From Dugong dugon (Eukaryota > Chordata > Mammalia > Sirenia > Dugongidae), in assembly GCA_030035585.1 (NCBI GenBank), contig CM057462.1:120089234-120153233 (forward strand): a stretch of 64,000 nucleotides of DNA. Reading direction: 5' to 3'. The notes beneath the pieces were generated by a model. It saw only the letters and a list, made by a program, of their open reading frames with translations, did no database searches and had not been told where the DNA came from. This document shows, in pieces, positions 22,545 to 33,199 of the stretch. The first letter of the stretch is position 1, and every line of letters starts with the position of its first letter. A program made the position numbers and the translations under genes.

Positions 22545-22750
22545 CAAATAATGCCACTTTCCTATTTGTCTAGTATCATATAGATTAGAAGATACTTTCA
22601 TATGCATTTGCTCATTTAGCCCTCACATACAAATGGAAAGGATTTTGTGAAACCAGCAAGGAAAGCATTATTATTCTTATTTACTAGCTAAGAAAGGTGA
22701 AATGACCTATGCAAAAATACAGATATAAACAATAAATCCAGGTTTTCCTC
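22545..22750 (-). repeat. MIR-like SINE remnant (antisense)
   Basis: A faint MIR complement: 'gcatttgctcatttagccct', 'cattattattcttatttac' and 'gaaaggtgaaatgacc'. Diverged. Confidence 0.45.
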
Positions 22751-22759
22751 TCAAAGCGC

Positions 22760-24060
22760 TCCAACTGTTAGCATCAACAGAAACTAAAACTTCCACTCTG
22801 GAATTCATCAAACATATGGGTACCTTGACACACAATTCTAGAGACAAGACAAGTTCCAGAGGTTCCTAGGAAGAAGATTTGGGTTGGGATGGGCTCCAGA
22901 AGCCCACTCCTGTTGTCAACCCATTGGGCTGGATCTTGAGATCTGAAGGGTCTTTGGAACAAGTGGATCTCAATTCTGGGGTGCTGCCTTAAGTTACAAT
23001 TTTGTTTTACAACCTAATGGGTAGAACTGAGAGTACTGCTAGTATCATTCAAGAGAGTTAATACTACTGATACTGTCAACTTAAAATAAAATGGTCCACA
23101 TCTGCCTTTGCTTACTTGTGGCTAGGTTTCAAATACTTCCAAACCATATGTGGATTTAACATGGATTTGATGACATTCTATAGCTGTTTTTTGATTTCTT
23201 GGTTGATTTCATTTTATTTTATTTTTTGTACATGTTGGAAAGAGAACAGAAAAGGGAAAAAGAAAAGAATTATTGCCAGAAATGTGATTTAGTCCATCTT
23301 TCTTTTCAAGACATTGGATTTATGAGTTCAATCTTATTTTATTGAGTTTGTAATTTCCTGAAGCTTTTGCTTAATTTTTCATAAAGCACATACATAACTG
23401 AATTTCTGCTAATTATACTCATAACCTTATCCATACATGGCTGAATTACATAATACGAATATAAATATAGGAAATATCTGATCAGTGTCAGAAACAACAG
23501 ATTCTGATAAATAAAAAAATCAATCATGAGGCCCTATAGGAACATGGCTACATAAACTAATTAGTCTTTTATTTCTGTAACACATCCAAAGGCAACAGAG
23601 AAAACAGGAAACAAAGTTTTAAACTTATATTTGGTACAGCCAGGAGCACAGACTCTTCAATATCCGTAAAGTTTGGCAAAAGCAACTGAGTTTTCACAGG
23701 AGCCCTTTGGGGAGAAGTAGAGTGAAGCCCAGAAGACAGAGTCAAGCAGTGGCAGATCTCAGAACTTAAAAACCAAGCAAACACACACTTCCTGAAATTC
23801 AGAGGGGCAGGTAGATGCTATATGCCTGTCTGTACTAGAAGGTGTAAGAATGAAAATGAGATGAGTATCAGTAGAAGCACCCCTGGATCTGCTTCATCCA
23901 GAGAAACAGAGGAATCAGGACAAACCCAGAATCACACAGATAAGTCATATTCACAGGAAGCTTAGTGGCAGCTAAGAAGAGGAGAACCTTTGTTTTGTAA
24001 GAACCATCTAGTGTGGAAAATTTCCCGGCCTCTTTCCACCTATAGAAAGTTCTTGCAAAG
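22760..24060. other. Unassigned DNA
   Basis: No gene recognised. A run of (A/T)TTTTATTTTATTTTTT at about 23210-23226 may be a decayed poly(A) complement, but no element attached to it could be named. Confidence 0.45.
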
Positions 24061-24069
24061 AGCTGATGT

Positions 24070-24524
24070 AGGGAAATTTAATACAATGTATGATGAGTAA
24101 TAAGCAACAGAACATAGATACAAAGATACTATTTAAAAATGAGGAATAAAGAAGCAAACTTTATTAACAAATAAATAACACTCACCAGAGCAATGCTGTC
24201 ACAGAGCATGTAAAAATGAAAGTTTGTCCCAAAATCATTAAACAGTCTCCTCTATGAGATGAAGCCACAAAGCAGAAATGCACGACCTTAAGAAGGAAAT
24301 GTTGAAGCAGAGAAGATGAAACATGAGTTGTAAGAACTCAAGAAAGAGGTGAAGTAATAAAACCATCACAGAAATCAAAGACTGAAATAAGTTCAAGGGT
24401 AAAACATTATAAAAAACATAAAAGTGATATAGAAGATAAAATGAGAACAACAAATACAATAAAATAAAAATAAACAACTCAAAAGGACCGCAGAAAAAAT
24501 AAGCTGTAGGTGACAGGCCTAGGA
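24070..24524 (+). mobile_element. Possible L1/HAL1 ORF1-like remnant
   Basis: An A-rich tract with words such as 'gatgaaacatgagttgtaag' and 'gatatagaagataaaatgag' resembles the coiled-coil part of L1/HAL1 ORF1. It has no open frame. The call leans on the L1-like sequence that continues after the hAT insertion. Confidence 0.35.
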
Positions 24525-24532
24525 GATCCAAC

Positions 24533-24788
24533 CAGGGCTTCGAACGTTCGTTCTAGTTTGAACCCCTGCTCAGAATTTGCATTTCCACCGCAGATAAACT
24601 GAATTAGAATCTACACTTTAACAAGATCCCCAGGTGATTCTTACGTGCAATAAATTTTGAGAGCCACTGCTCTACGGTGGTTCTCAGAAATGGTCCATAA
24701 CCAGCAGCACTGTCATCGTCTGGAAATCTGTTAGAAATGCAAATTCTTAGCAGAGGTTTGAACTGGAACAAACTGGTTCAAAGCCCTG
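24533..24788. mobile_element. hAT-type MITE with long terminal inverted repeats
   Basis: The ends are inverted repeats about 55 bp long: the left starts CAGGGCTTCGAACG and the right ends TTCAAAGCCCTG. Both arms contain matching 'tttgcatttcc' / 'gaaatgcaaa' segments. The centre looks like two MER5-type half-bodies ('ccccaggtgattcttacg', 'aaccagcagcactgtcatcg'). An 8-bp duplication, GATCCAAC (24525-24532) versus AATCCAAC (24789-24796), 7 of 8 identical, fits the hAT superfamily. There is no transposase; it is non-autonomous. Confidence 0.8.
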
Positions 24789-24796
24789 AATCCAAC

Positions 24797-27013
24797 ATAA
24801 ACATAAATGAAGTCCCTGAAGAAAAAAGGCTATACAATGGAACAGAGCAAATATTTAAAGACATAATTTAAGTAAACTCTATATAATAGAAGGCCACAGA
24901 GTGTGTCAAAGTGAATTTACCCAAAAGGGTTACAGAGACATCACCTGTCTTCAAAGATAAACAACTCTTTGGGAAACCAAGCAAAAAGATCAAGTATGTT
25001 ATAATGACAGAAATAATCAGGGGGGACCTTCAATTTCACTAAAATATCTGTCACCAGGAAACAGTATAACCAAATCTACAAGATTCTCAAGGAAAGAAAG
25101 CAACAGCCAAGGGTTTACCATCAAGCGAAACTAGGCTTCAAATTTAAAGACTACAGGCAACATATTACAGCATGCAAGGATTTAGGGAATATTGTTCCCA
25201 TCCTTTCTCAAGTAAACTATTGGCAGTGAGCTTTAAAAGTATTTAATGGTAAAACTAAGACTAATGCAAATGTGGAGAATAGTGTGGCAAAAGAGAATAT
25301 AAATACTCTAAGAACTAACAACAGAGAAATTATACCATTAACAAAAATTGGAAGAGGAAAGGGGAAAGAAAGTGGGAAGAAAAGTGCATTGATTGCCTCA
25401 TGTATAGGATCCAGAGTAAGAGGGTATCATGTAAAGCTGACAAGTTAAGTAATATCTATATAAATATTAAAAGTACAAAGGAAAATTCTAAAGCTAGGTG
25501 ATGGAAGAAAGGAGAGCTATTTCCTAGGAAGCGATAATTATCCAAAACTGACCCTAGAAAAGACAAAAAAATCTAAACAGACCAATTTCCATAGAAGAAA
25601 CAGAGAAATTTATCAAAGTGGTATTGTTGTCCCTCCCAGCCAATACACCAGGTAGAAACTACTTCTCAGGGGAATTTTACAAGACCTGCAAAGAATAGCT
25701 GTTTCCAGTGCTATTTAAACTGCTCTAGAGTATAGTAAAAGAATTCCAGATTTATTTTATGAAGCAAGCATGACACTGAGGTAAAATCTGACAACACATA
25801 AAAAGAAAACTATCTCAATCTCATGTATGAATAATAAAGAAAATTCCTAAATAAATCCAACAGGAATAATGTATCATTTCCAAGAGGGATTTAATATGTC
25901 CTCAAGGGAGATTCAATATTAGAAAATCTATTAATCTATTGATATTACCCACCAATTAATAGGCATAAGGAGGAAAAACATATCATCTTCATGTAAGCTA
26001 AAAAGACATTTGACAAAATTCAACATCCATTCTTTTTTTCAATATCCATTCTTGATGACGTTCTTAATCAAGTATTTATCAATGAATTTAACTTTAAATA
26101 TTAAAATATATTTATTTTAGCCCCAAAATGAGTATTAAGTTTAAGGGGGAAACACTAGAGCATCTTCACTCAGGAACAAAGCAAGAATGGTCTTATCACC
26201 ATTATTAATATTGTTTTGCTTTATCACCACCATTAACGTTGTTTTGTAAGCACTAGCCTATGAAATTATGCAAGAAAAAGAAATTAGAGATGTAAAAATT
26301 CAAAAAGAGAAAGTAAAACTATCACTATATGCAGATCGTATGACAACATACCTAGAAAATCCAAGGGCTTAACTAAAAAGGCTACTAAGAACAATATAAA
26401 AATCAGTAAGTTAGCAAGGCGAAAAATTCATATACAAAAATAAATAACTTCCATATATTCAAACAATATTAATTGTAAATATAATGGGAGTAAGGGCTCC
26501 ATTTCTATATAAAGTGCCTAAAAAAAGAAATATTAAAGGCCTATTGGCTAAAGAAAAAAGTATAAAAATATTCTTTGAAAGAAAAAAGGAAGTCTTGGGC
26601 AAAGAGAAAGGCATTTTGGATAAAGATGTTGATCCTCTCTAAGTTAATTTATAAGTTTAATGTGATTTCAGTAAAAATAAGATGTTTTTCTTCAGAACTA
26701 GACAAAGTGATTTTAAAGTTCACATGGAGATATAAACGAAAAAGCCAGGAAATCTCTGCAAAGGAAGAGCACTACAAGCGGGATTTGCCCTGGCAGAGAA
26801 AGCCTCAGTAATTAAGAAAGTATGGTACTGGCACATGAACAGGCAAACAGACCAATCAACAGAATATATAGTCCAAAATAGACCTGCATACATGTGGAGC
26901 TCTACTATAGGTTAAATGTGGTATCTCAAATCAGTAAGAAAAAGAGGGACTATCAGTGAATCATTTGAAGACAACCAGGAAGTCACTTGGAGAAAAAAAA
27001 TACAGTTTGAACC
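24797..27013 (+). mobile_element. Ancient L1 (HAL1-like to ORF2) remnant (sense)
   Basis: A long decayed L1 tract. From about 25560 the order follows ORF2: 'agccaatacaccaggtagaa' region, 'acatttgacaaaattcaaca' (RT domain) and 'tatgcagatcgtatgacaac' (eroded YADD region). The 78-codon frame at 26575-26811 contains the L1-like NVISVKI and FTWRYKRKSQ stretches. Before 25500 it resembles ORF1/HAL1 but is vaguer. All frames are broken. Confidence 0.65.
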
Positions 27014-27026
27014 ATACCTTACATCA

Positions 27027-27223
27027 TACCCATTGCTATCGAGTCAATTCCACTCATGGCTACCCTACGTGCTTCAGAGTAGAACTGCTCCATAGGGCCT
27101 TCTTGACCATAATCTTACAGAAGCACATCCCAGGCCTTTTTTCTACAGTGTTCCTGGGTGGATTTGAACTACCAATCTTTTGGTTAGTATCTGAGAGCAA
27201 ACCATTTGTACCATCCAGGGACT
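27027..27223 (-). mobile_element. SINE of the 'gagtccctgg' head type (antisense)
   Basis: The complement shows 'cattgctatcgagtcaattc', 'gtagaactgctccatagggc', the middle block 'accataatcttacagaag' and 'ggatttgaactaccaatc'. A 13-bp duplication, ATACCTTACATCA (27014-27026) versus ATACCTCACATCA (27224-27236), bounds it. It interrupts the old L1. Confidence 0.88.
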
Positions 27224-27383
27224 ATACCTCACATCAGACACCAAGATAAATCCCAAATGGACTAAAAAATCCACAAAGGACTGAAATCATGATTTCCAAT
27301 GCTGTAAGACCCAACCCCTACTAATTAAAAAAAAATCATAACACCTGATTTACTATTCTGTAATAAAATATATAAGAGTGAAG

Positions 27384-27580
27384 TCTTGCATGTTGCTAGG
27401 ATACTGAACAGATTTCAGAAAAGCTTCTAGACTAAGACAGACTAGGTAGAAAGGCCTGGCCATCTACTTCCAAAAATCAGGCAATGAAAACCCTATGGAT
27501 CGATCACATGACGTTTGTTCCATCGTGCATGGGGTCACCACGAGTCAGGGGCCTGCTTCATGGTAGCTAACAATAACAAC
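27384..27580 (+). mobile_element. RTE internal-deletion derivative (RTE 5' region joined to 3' tail)
   Basis: Positions about 27384-27510 resemble the 5' untranslated region of the full RTE at 55110-55290: 'gcatgttgctaggatactga', 'agcttctagactaagacaga', 'catctacttccaaaaatcag', 'gcaatgaaaaccctatgg'. They then pass to an RTE/SINE 3' tail, 'catggggtcaccacgagtca', ending CAATAACAAC. No tRNA head and no coding part are present. It looks like a short RTE-only retroposon; whether it was spread as its own family cannot be decided from one copy. No clean target duplication was found. Confidence 0.65.
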
Positions 27581-28439
27581 ATAATCTACCAACACCCATC
27601 TGTCAGTTTGTCTACAGATGTGTAATTTCAAAACTATCAATATAATTTCCTGATATAAATGAGTAATTTACAATAAAATAATAGTTCAATATTAAATGCT
27701 GGGACATGAGTACTCAGAAAGGCATATGAAATAGCCAGTTACTTGCACAACACATAGAATCACTGTGAATGAAACAGCTACAGATTCACATTGATACAGA
27801 TGTTTTGTATCGGCAACCAAAATACCACAATTAGAATTTCTTTCAGTGGTGTGACTTTCTGAAATCATGAACAACTCTCGGCAAACTTTGAAACAAAACA
27901 AAGAGCAATCTTCCCTCATTCACACGGTAGTTGCAATCCTGGAAGATCATACTAAAATGTGCATTAAAATTATAAGAAAAAGGATTTGTTTTCATATGTA
28001 AAATGGAGTAAGATTTTAGGCTCAGAATATCATAAACCAGTTTTGTTCTGATTTAACTAAGTGACTGTCCAGAGGTCACGTGAGACTTGGGATAATTCTA
28101 CATTGTGGAGGAGTTTCCCATCTGTGATAGAACATCGAGCATCTGTAGTTCCTACACACAAAATGCCACTGGGGTCCTCTGGCTCCCAGTGACAACCAAA
28201 TGCCCCTTCCGCAAATTTCCAAAATGTCCACTAGGGGGCAGTACCCCTCTTTGAGATCAACAATTCAAATATATATATGTATATACATATATAGATATGA
28301 AACAATTATTTTATGATCACATAATGGGGGAAGGCCTTTTTAATTATAACTCAAAATCCAGAAGCCATAAAAGACTATATTAATAATTCTTACTGCACTT
28401 TAAAAATTAAACTACGTAACAAAAAAAAGAAAAGAAAAG

Positions 28440-29340
28440 AAAGAAATAACACTGGAAGTATACTCAAAAGTCAAATGATAAACTGAGGAAATATGTAAGA
28501 ATGGGATGAGAAACAAAGGGCTATTTTCCATTATATGCAAAAATGCCTAAAATCAATAAGAAAAAGACCAATAACCAAATAAAAAATGATAAGATACATG
28601 AACAGATAGTTCTCAGAAAAGGTAACATAAATCAGGGTTGACAAACGATGGCACACAGCCCAAAGCTGTCTGACCGCCTGCTTTTATAAAAAAAGTATTA
28701 TTGGAATACAGCCATGTTCACTCATTTATGTACTTTCTGTGCCTACTTTCTTCTACAATGGCAAAGGTGAGTAATTGTCATAGAAACTGTATGGCTCACG
28801 GAGCCTAAAATATTTACTATCTGACTCTTAACAGAAAAAAGTTTGCCTACCACTGATAAAAATGGTTCTTAAATATATGAAAGGATGCTGAACATCTCTT
28901 ATAATAAAAGAAGTATTAAATAAACTACAGTGAGATATTATTTTTAATCAGATTGGCAAATATTGTATTGACTAGTCTATAGGGAAAAATAGGAGTATAA
29001 ACTGTTTCAATCTTTAGGAGAGTTATTTGGAAATAAGTTTCAAAATTACATATGCATAGATAACCTTTGACATTTCCACTCCTAGGAATTTATCCTATAG
29101 ATGCACAAAATGACATTTGCATGTTATTCATTGAAGCACTGTTTGTAATAGGAACAACCTAAGTGCTCATCAATAGGGCACTTAAATACCTTAATGGTAT
29201 ATCATAATCATTGTATTTATAGGATATTTAACCATTAACAGTATATCCATAAATAGAACATATGATGCTCCAAAAAAAGATATTTTTACGTCAACGTATT
29301 TGTATTAAAAGATCTCCAGGAAAAAAGCAAGAAGCAGTAA
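28440..29340 (+). mobile_element. Ancient L1 3' ORF2 remnant (sense), interrupted by hAT
   Basis: L1 ORF2 C-terminal wording surrounds the hAT copy: 'acatgaacagatagttctca', 'gaaaggatgctgaacatctc', 'ttccactcctaggaatttat', 'gaagcactgtttgtaatagg' and 'aacctaagtgctcatcaata'. It probably continues the 24.8-27.4 kb L1. It is beyond coding. Confidence 0.75.
28633..28855 (-). mobile_element. hAT-Charlie type MITE
   Basis: The ends are CAGGGTTGACAAACGATGGC and AGTTTGCCTACCACTG, matching inverted termini of a common mammalian hAT MITE. The body shows 'tattattggaatacagccat' and 'cctaaaatatttactatctg'. The flanks ACATAAAT and ATAAAAAT (6 of 8) fit an 8-bp hAT duplication. A second copy of the family, in the opposite orientation, lies at 40395-40907. 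Confidence 0.8.
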
Positions 29341-29360
29341 AATGTGTATTGTTGTTTTGT

Positions 29361-29499
29361 TAGTTACAGTGGTTAAGAACTTGGCCAGCAGTTTGAATCC
29401 ACCAGCGGCTCCCTGGAAACCCGACAGGGCAGTTTTACCCTGTCCTATAGGGTCGCTATGAGTCGGAATTGACTTGATGGCAACGGGTTTGGTTTTGGT
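29361..29499 (+). mobile_element. AfroSINE-type SINE with shortened head
   Basis: The body and tail are clear: 'cagtttgaatccaccagcgg', 'tgtcctatagggtcgctatg', 'gagtcggaattgacttgatg'. The head is missing about 20 bp between 'gtggttaagaacttgg' and 'ccagcagtttgaatcc', removing the A-box to B-box spacer. Confidence 0.85.
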
Positions 29500-29504
29500 T
29501 TTGT

Positions 29505-30477
29505 AGAGCTCTTTCTGTGGCCTGGAATGTGGATATAGTGGCAGTGAAGGCAACTGGAAGAAACCCTTAGACCTAGAGAGAGAAGTCAAATGTAGAAGAT
29601 GGCAGAGTTGTCTCACCAGCCTGGGCTCCTGGATAATTTTATGGCGCATAACACAGCTACCCATCTTGAACTGTGACATGTGAGAGAAACAAGCTTCTAC
29701 AGTATCAGCCACTGTACTTGGAGTCACTATTTTACAGCGGCTGCCCTTAGTCTCTGATAATGCTAACAATTACTGGTGGGGTTCTTAGTTGCAGGCTTTG
29801 TTTTTTAGGGGACAAAATCCTCTCTGACTAGTTTAAGAAAGAAAAAGGATTTATTGCAGCCCATTAGGCAGCTTACGGAACTTTTTGGAGGGCCAGAGAA
29901 ACCAATCTTGGATTATACACTGCCAAGAACAGTGTATCCAGAAGACATATCCTATATACTACAGACTTAAACTCCAGAGGAAATCTCTTTATTGCGATCA
30001 CCCAGAGCACTCAGAAAGTATGGACAGAACACAAAAATCTCCACCACAACTGTGGCAGGAAAATCAAATGCCTCTGCCACTATCATGCTTCCAAGGAGAA
30101 TTTACAGCGACCACCATCTTACTGAGGCTTGCTTCCGCTATCCTAGTCTTGCTCAAGTGTATCTGTTTGGAGAAAGCTGGATCTCCAGTAGGACCCTATA
30201 TAGAAGGAAGTCTGAGAAACGTAGTTTGCCTGTAGGATATAGAAAGCTGCAATAGAAGGGGGTTGGAGTGGTAGTGTGTAAGTTAATGCCACTTCTCCCC
30301 CAAAGCAGTATTTGCTCCCTTAAAGTGTTCTGAATCTACTTTGATCACATTGCACTATGTTTGGTTTCATGCCTATCTCCCCTATGGACTGAGATCTCTT
30401 TGAATTAAGGACTGTTTAAAACTCTAGTTTCTTGAACAAAGTACATATGTAATAAATGTTTTATGAGTAAATAGACA
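29505..30477. other. Unassigned DNA, possible old LTR or DNA transposon remnant
   Basis: No gene is supported. The segment around 29830-30240 ('gaaaaaggatttattgcagc', 'ggaagtctgagaaacgtagt') resembles wording common in old mammalian interspersed repeats, but I cannot name the family. The 154-codon minus frame at 29305-29769 runs through the SINE and is not a gene. Confidence 0.4.
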
Positions 30478-30485
30478 TTATAGTA

Positions 30486-30669
30486 CAGCATTGTCCAATA
30501 GAACTTTTTTTGCAGTGATGGGAAATGTTCTATATGTGCACTGTCCAAAACGGTAGTAATTAGCCATATTTAACTACTAGTGCGAGTAACTGGATTTTTA
30601 ATTTTATTCTAATGAATGCAAATTAAAATAGCCACATGTAGCTAGTGGCTACTGTATTGGACAGCACAG
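30486..30669. mobile_element. hAT MITE with 'tgtccaata' inverted ends
   Basis: The termini are CAGCATTGTCCAATA and TATTGGACAGCACAG, an imperfect 15-bp inverted repeat. The flanks TTATAGTA (30478-30485) and TTACAGTC (30670-30677) match at 6 of 8, fitting an 8-bp hAT duplication. The interior ('ggaaatgttctatatgtgc', 'aaatagccacatgtagctag') is a familiar mammalian hAT MITE body. Confidence 0.8.
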
Positions 30670-30708
30670 TTACAGTCTGTCTTCACAACGTGATTATAAC
30701 TATCTTGT

Positions 30709-30863
30709 AAAACCCATTGCTGTCGAGTTGATTCCGACCCACAGTGACCCTAGAGGACAGAGAAGAACTGCCTCACAGGGTTTCCAAGGAGCAACTGGTG
30801 GATCTTCACTTCTGACCTTTTGGTTAGCAGCTGTATCACTTAACCACTGCACAACCAGGGCTC
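30709..30863 (-). mobile_element. AfroSINE-type SINE (antisense)
   Basis: The complement shows 'cattgctgtcgagttgattc', 'agaactgcctcacagggttt' and the head 'ccactgcacaaccagggctc'. Its outer flanks AACTATCTTGTA (about 30698-30709) and AAGTATCTTGTA (about 31478-31489) still pair, although a 608-bp LTR was later inserted at the last bases of the SINE head. Confidence 0.88.
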
Positions 30864-31471
30864 TGTCTTAGGCTGGGTTCTCTGGAGAAGCAAAACCAGT
30901 AAAGTGTATAAATACATATATAGAGAGATTTATATCAAGGAAACGGCTCACACAATTGTAGAGGCTGGAACATCCCAAGTATGTGGATCAGGATAGAGGC
31001 TTCTCCTGATTCATGTAGTCACAGGGGCTGGCGAACCCAAGATTGGTAGGTCGGAGAGCAGGGCTCTTGCTCACAGGCTGTGAAGATCAACAAATCCCAA
31101 GATCAGCAGGCAAGACTGCAAGGCTTCTCCTGATTTACATAGCTGCAGGGGCTAGCGAGTCGCAGATCAGCAGGTCAGAGAGCAGGGCTCCTGCTCACAG
31201 GCTGTGAAGATCAATGAATCTCAAGATCAGCAGATAAGCTGATAGCTCAAGTCCCAAGAACTGGAGGTCAGATGAACAGGAGGCAGCCACAGGATCCAGA
31301 GCAGAGCAAAAAGCGAGAACATCTGCTTATATTTTGAGGCAGGCCATACCATCAAGGAAACTCCCTTTCAACTGATTGGCTACTTACAGCAGATTCCATC
31401 ATGGGAGTGATCACATATAAACACTGAGAATCATGGCCCAGCCAAGTTGACACACAATCTTAACCATCACA
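30864..31471 (-). mobile_element. Solo LTR, ERVL-like, with internal tandem duplication (antisense)
   Basis: The 608-bp element reads TGTCTTAGG at the left and ACCATCACA at the right on the + strand, so TG...CA in its own orientation. A perfect 5-bp duplication GGCTC (30859-30863 and 31472-31476) bounds it. Two copies of a 124-bp tandem unit fill 30997-31120 and 31121-31244. The same family recurs, shortened, at 46720-47068. I recognise the general ERVL-type LTR style but not the subfamily. Confidence 0.82.
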
Positions 31472-31764
31472 GGCTCTAAGTATCTTGTAGGCAGCAGCAT
31501 ATTTTATTATCTCTGTATTCCTCCAACTAGCACATACTAGGGCTCCATAAAATTTGATAATTCTGATTAACTTGACAGTTTCTATCTCAGTTCATCAGAA
31601 TTACCTATTTCCCTGGGTTCTTTGCTGACTTGTTGAACCGTATGGAGACACTAACATAATCTAGCAAAAAGTCCAAAGCTGTTTATCCAATATTGTAAGA
31701 CTAAGCCTCTACTGGGCCTGTGGCCAAAAAGGAACAAGGCAGTCAAGAATAGGTGGCATAATTG

Positions 31765-32149
31765 TTTTTTTTTTTTTTTGTATATTCTTTTTTTTATTGT
31801 ATTTTAGGTGAAGTTTACAGAAAAAATAGTTTTGCATTAAACAGTCAGTACACATATTGTTTTATGACATTGGTTAACAACCCGACAACATGTCAACACT
31901 CTCCCTTCTCGACCCTGGAGGACCTTTTTCTTTTTTGATGAAAATATACATTCCCAAAGACACACCATTTCAGAAATCTCTACATGTACAATTCAGTGAC
32001 ATTGATTACATTCTTCCAGTTGTGCTGCTATTCTTAGTATCCAATTCCAAATTATTCCATCACCATTATCTTCAACTTACTGGCCCCTAGACTTCCCATT
32101 AAACCTTTTGAGTTGCTGCTGTCTATTTGATCTCACATAGATAATTGGG
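31765..32149 (-). mobile_element. L1 3' end fragment at the tail of a full L1 (antisense)
   Basis: A T-run at 31765-31779 (poly(A) complement) is followed by the complement of an L1 3' UTR ('ttattgtattttaggtgaag'). A second, different L1 3' end with its own T-run begins at 32150. So two L1 tails sit head-to-tail. The simplest reading is a short L1 insertion into the poly(A) tail of the full-length L1; a downstream transduction is the alternative. Confidence 0.75.
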
Positions 32150-33199
32150 TTTTTTTGTACTTTAGATGAAGGATAACCCAACAAATAGTTTCTAATTAAA
32201 CAGTTAATACACATATTGCCTATGACAATGGTTAACAACCCCATGACATGTCAACACTGTCCCTTCCCAACCTTGGGTTCCCTATCACCAGCTTTCTTGT
32301 CCCCTTCTGCCTTCTAGTCCTTGTCCCTGGGCTGCTGTGCCTCATTAGTCCTGTTTTGTTTTACGGGGCTGACCAATCCCCAACTGAATGGTGAACCTTG
32401 GGAGTGACTTCACCTCTGAGCTAAAAGGGTGTCCAGGGGCCATACTCTTGGGGTTTCTCCAGTCTGTCAGGCCAGTAAATCTGGTGTTTTTTTTTGTGAG
32501 GTAGAATTTAGTTCTACATCCTTCTCCAGTTCTGCCCAGGACCCTCTGTTCTAATCTTAGTCAAAGTAATCAGTGGTGATAGCTGGGCACCATCTAGCTG
32601 TACTGGACTCAGTCTGGTGGGGGCCTTGGTAGTTGTAGTCCATTAGTCCTTTGGACTAATCTTTCCCTTGTATCCTGTTCTCTTCATTCTCCCTTGCTCC
32701 CGAAGGGGTGAGACCAGTGGAGTATCTTAGATGGCTGCTCACAGGCTTTTAAGACCCAGACGCTACTCACTAAGGTAGAATGTAGAACACTGTCTTTATA
32801 AACTGAGTTATGCCAATTGAGCTAGATGTTCCCCGAGACCTTAGTCCCCACAGCCCGCCACCCAGCAATTCAGTCCCTCAGGGAGTTTGGATGCATCCAT
32901 GGAGCTTCCATGGCCTTTCCTTCTGCATGTTGTGCTGGCTTCCCCAGTATTGTGTACTGTCTTACCCTTCACCAAAGTTACCATGTATCTACTGTCTGTT
33001 TATTTCCCCCCGACCTCTCCCATCCCTTGTAACCAAAAAACATTTCTACTTTTTGTGTGTAAACTTTTACATGAGTTTTTACAGTAGAGGTCTCATACAA
33101 TATTTGTCCTTTTGTGATTGACTTGTTTCACTCCAGTTTCATCCATGTTATCAGATGCTTCACAGATTCATCATTGTTCTTTATAGTTGCATAATACTC

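Noticed and set aside
29885-30255. Overlapping 116- and 87-codon plus frames
   Set aside because: They fall in DNA that resembles an old interspersed repeat; two frames are open at once and neither has a recognisable family.
30997-31244. CRISPR-like direct repeats
   Set aside because: Just two 124-bp units, no spacers, inside a mammalian LTR; the whole window is eukaryotic.
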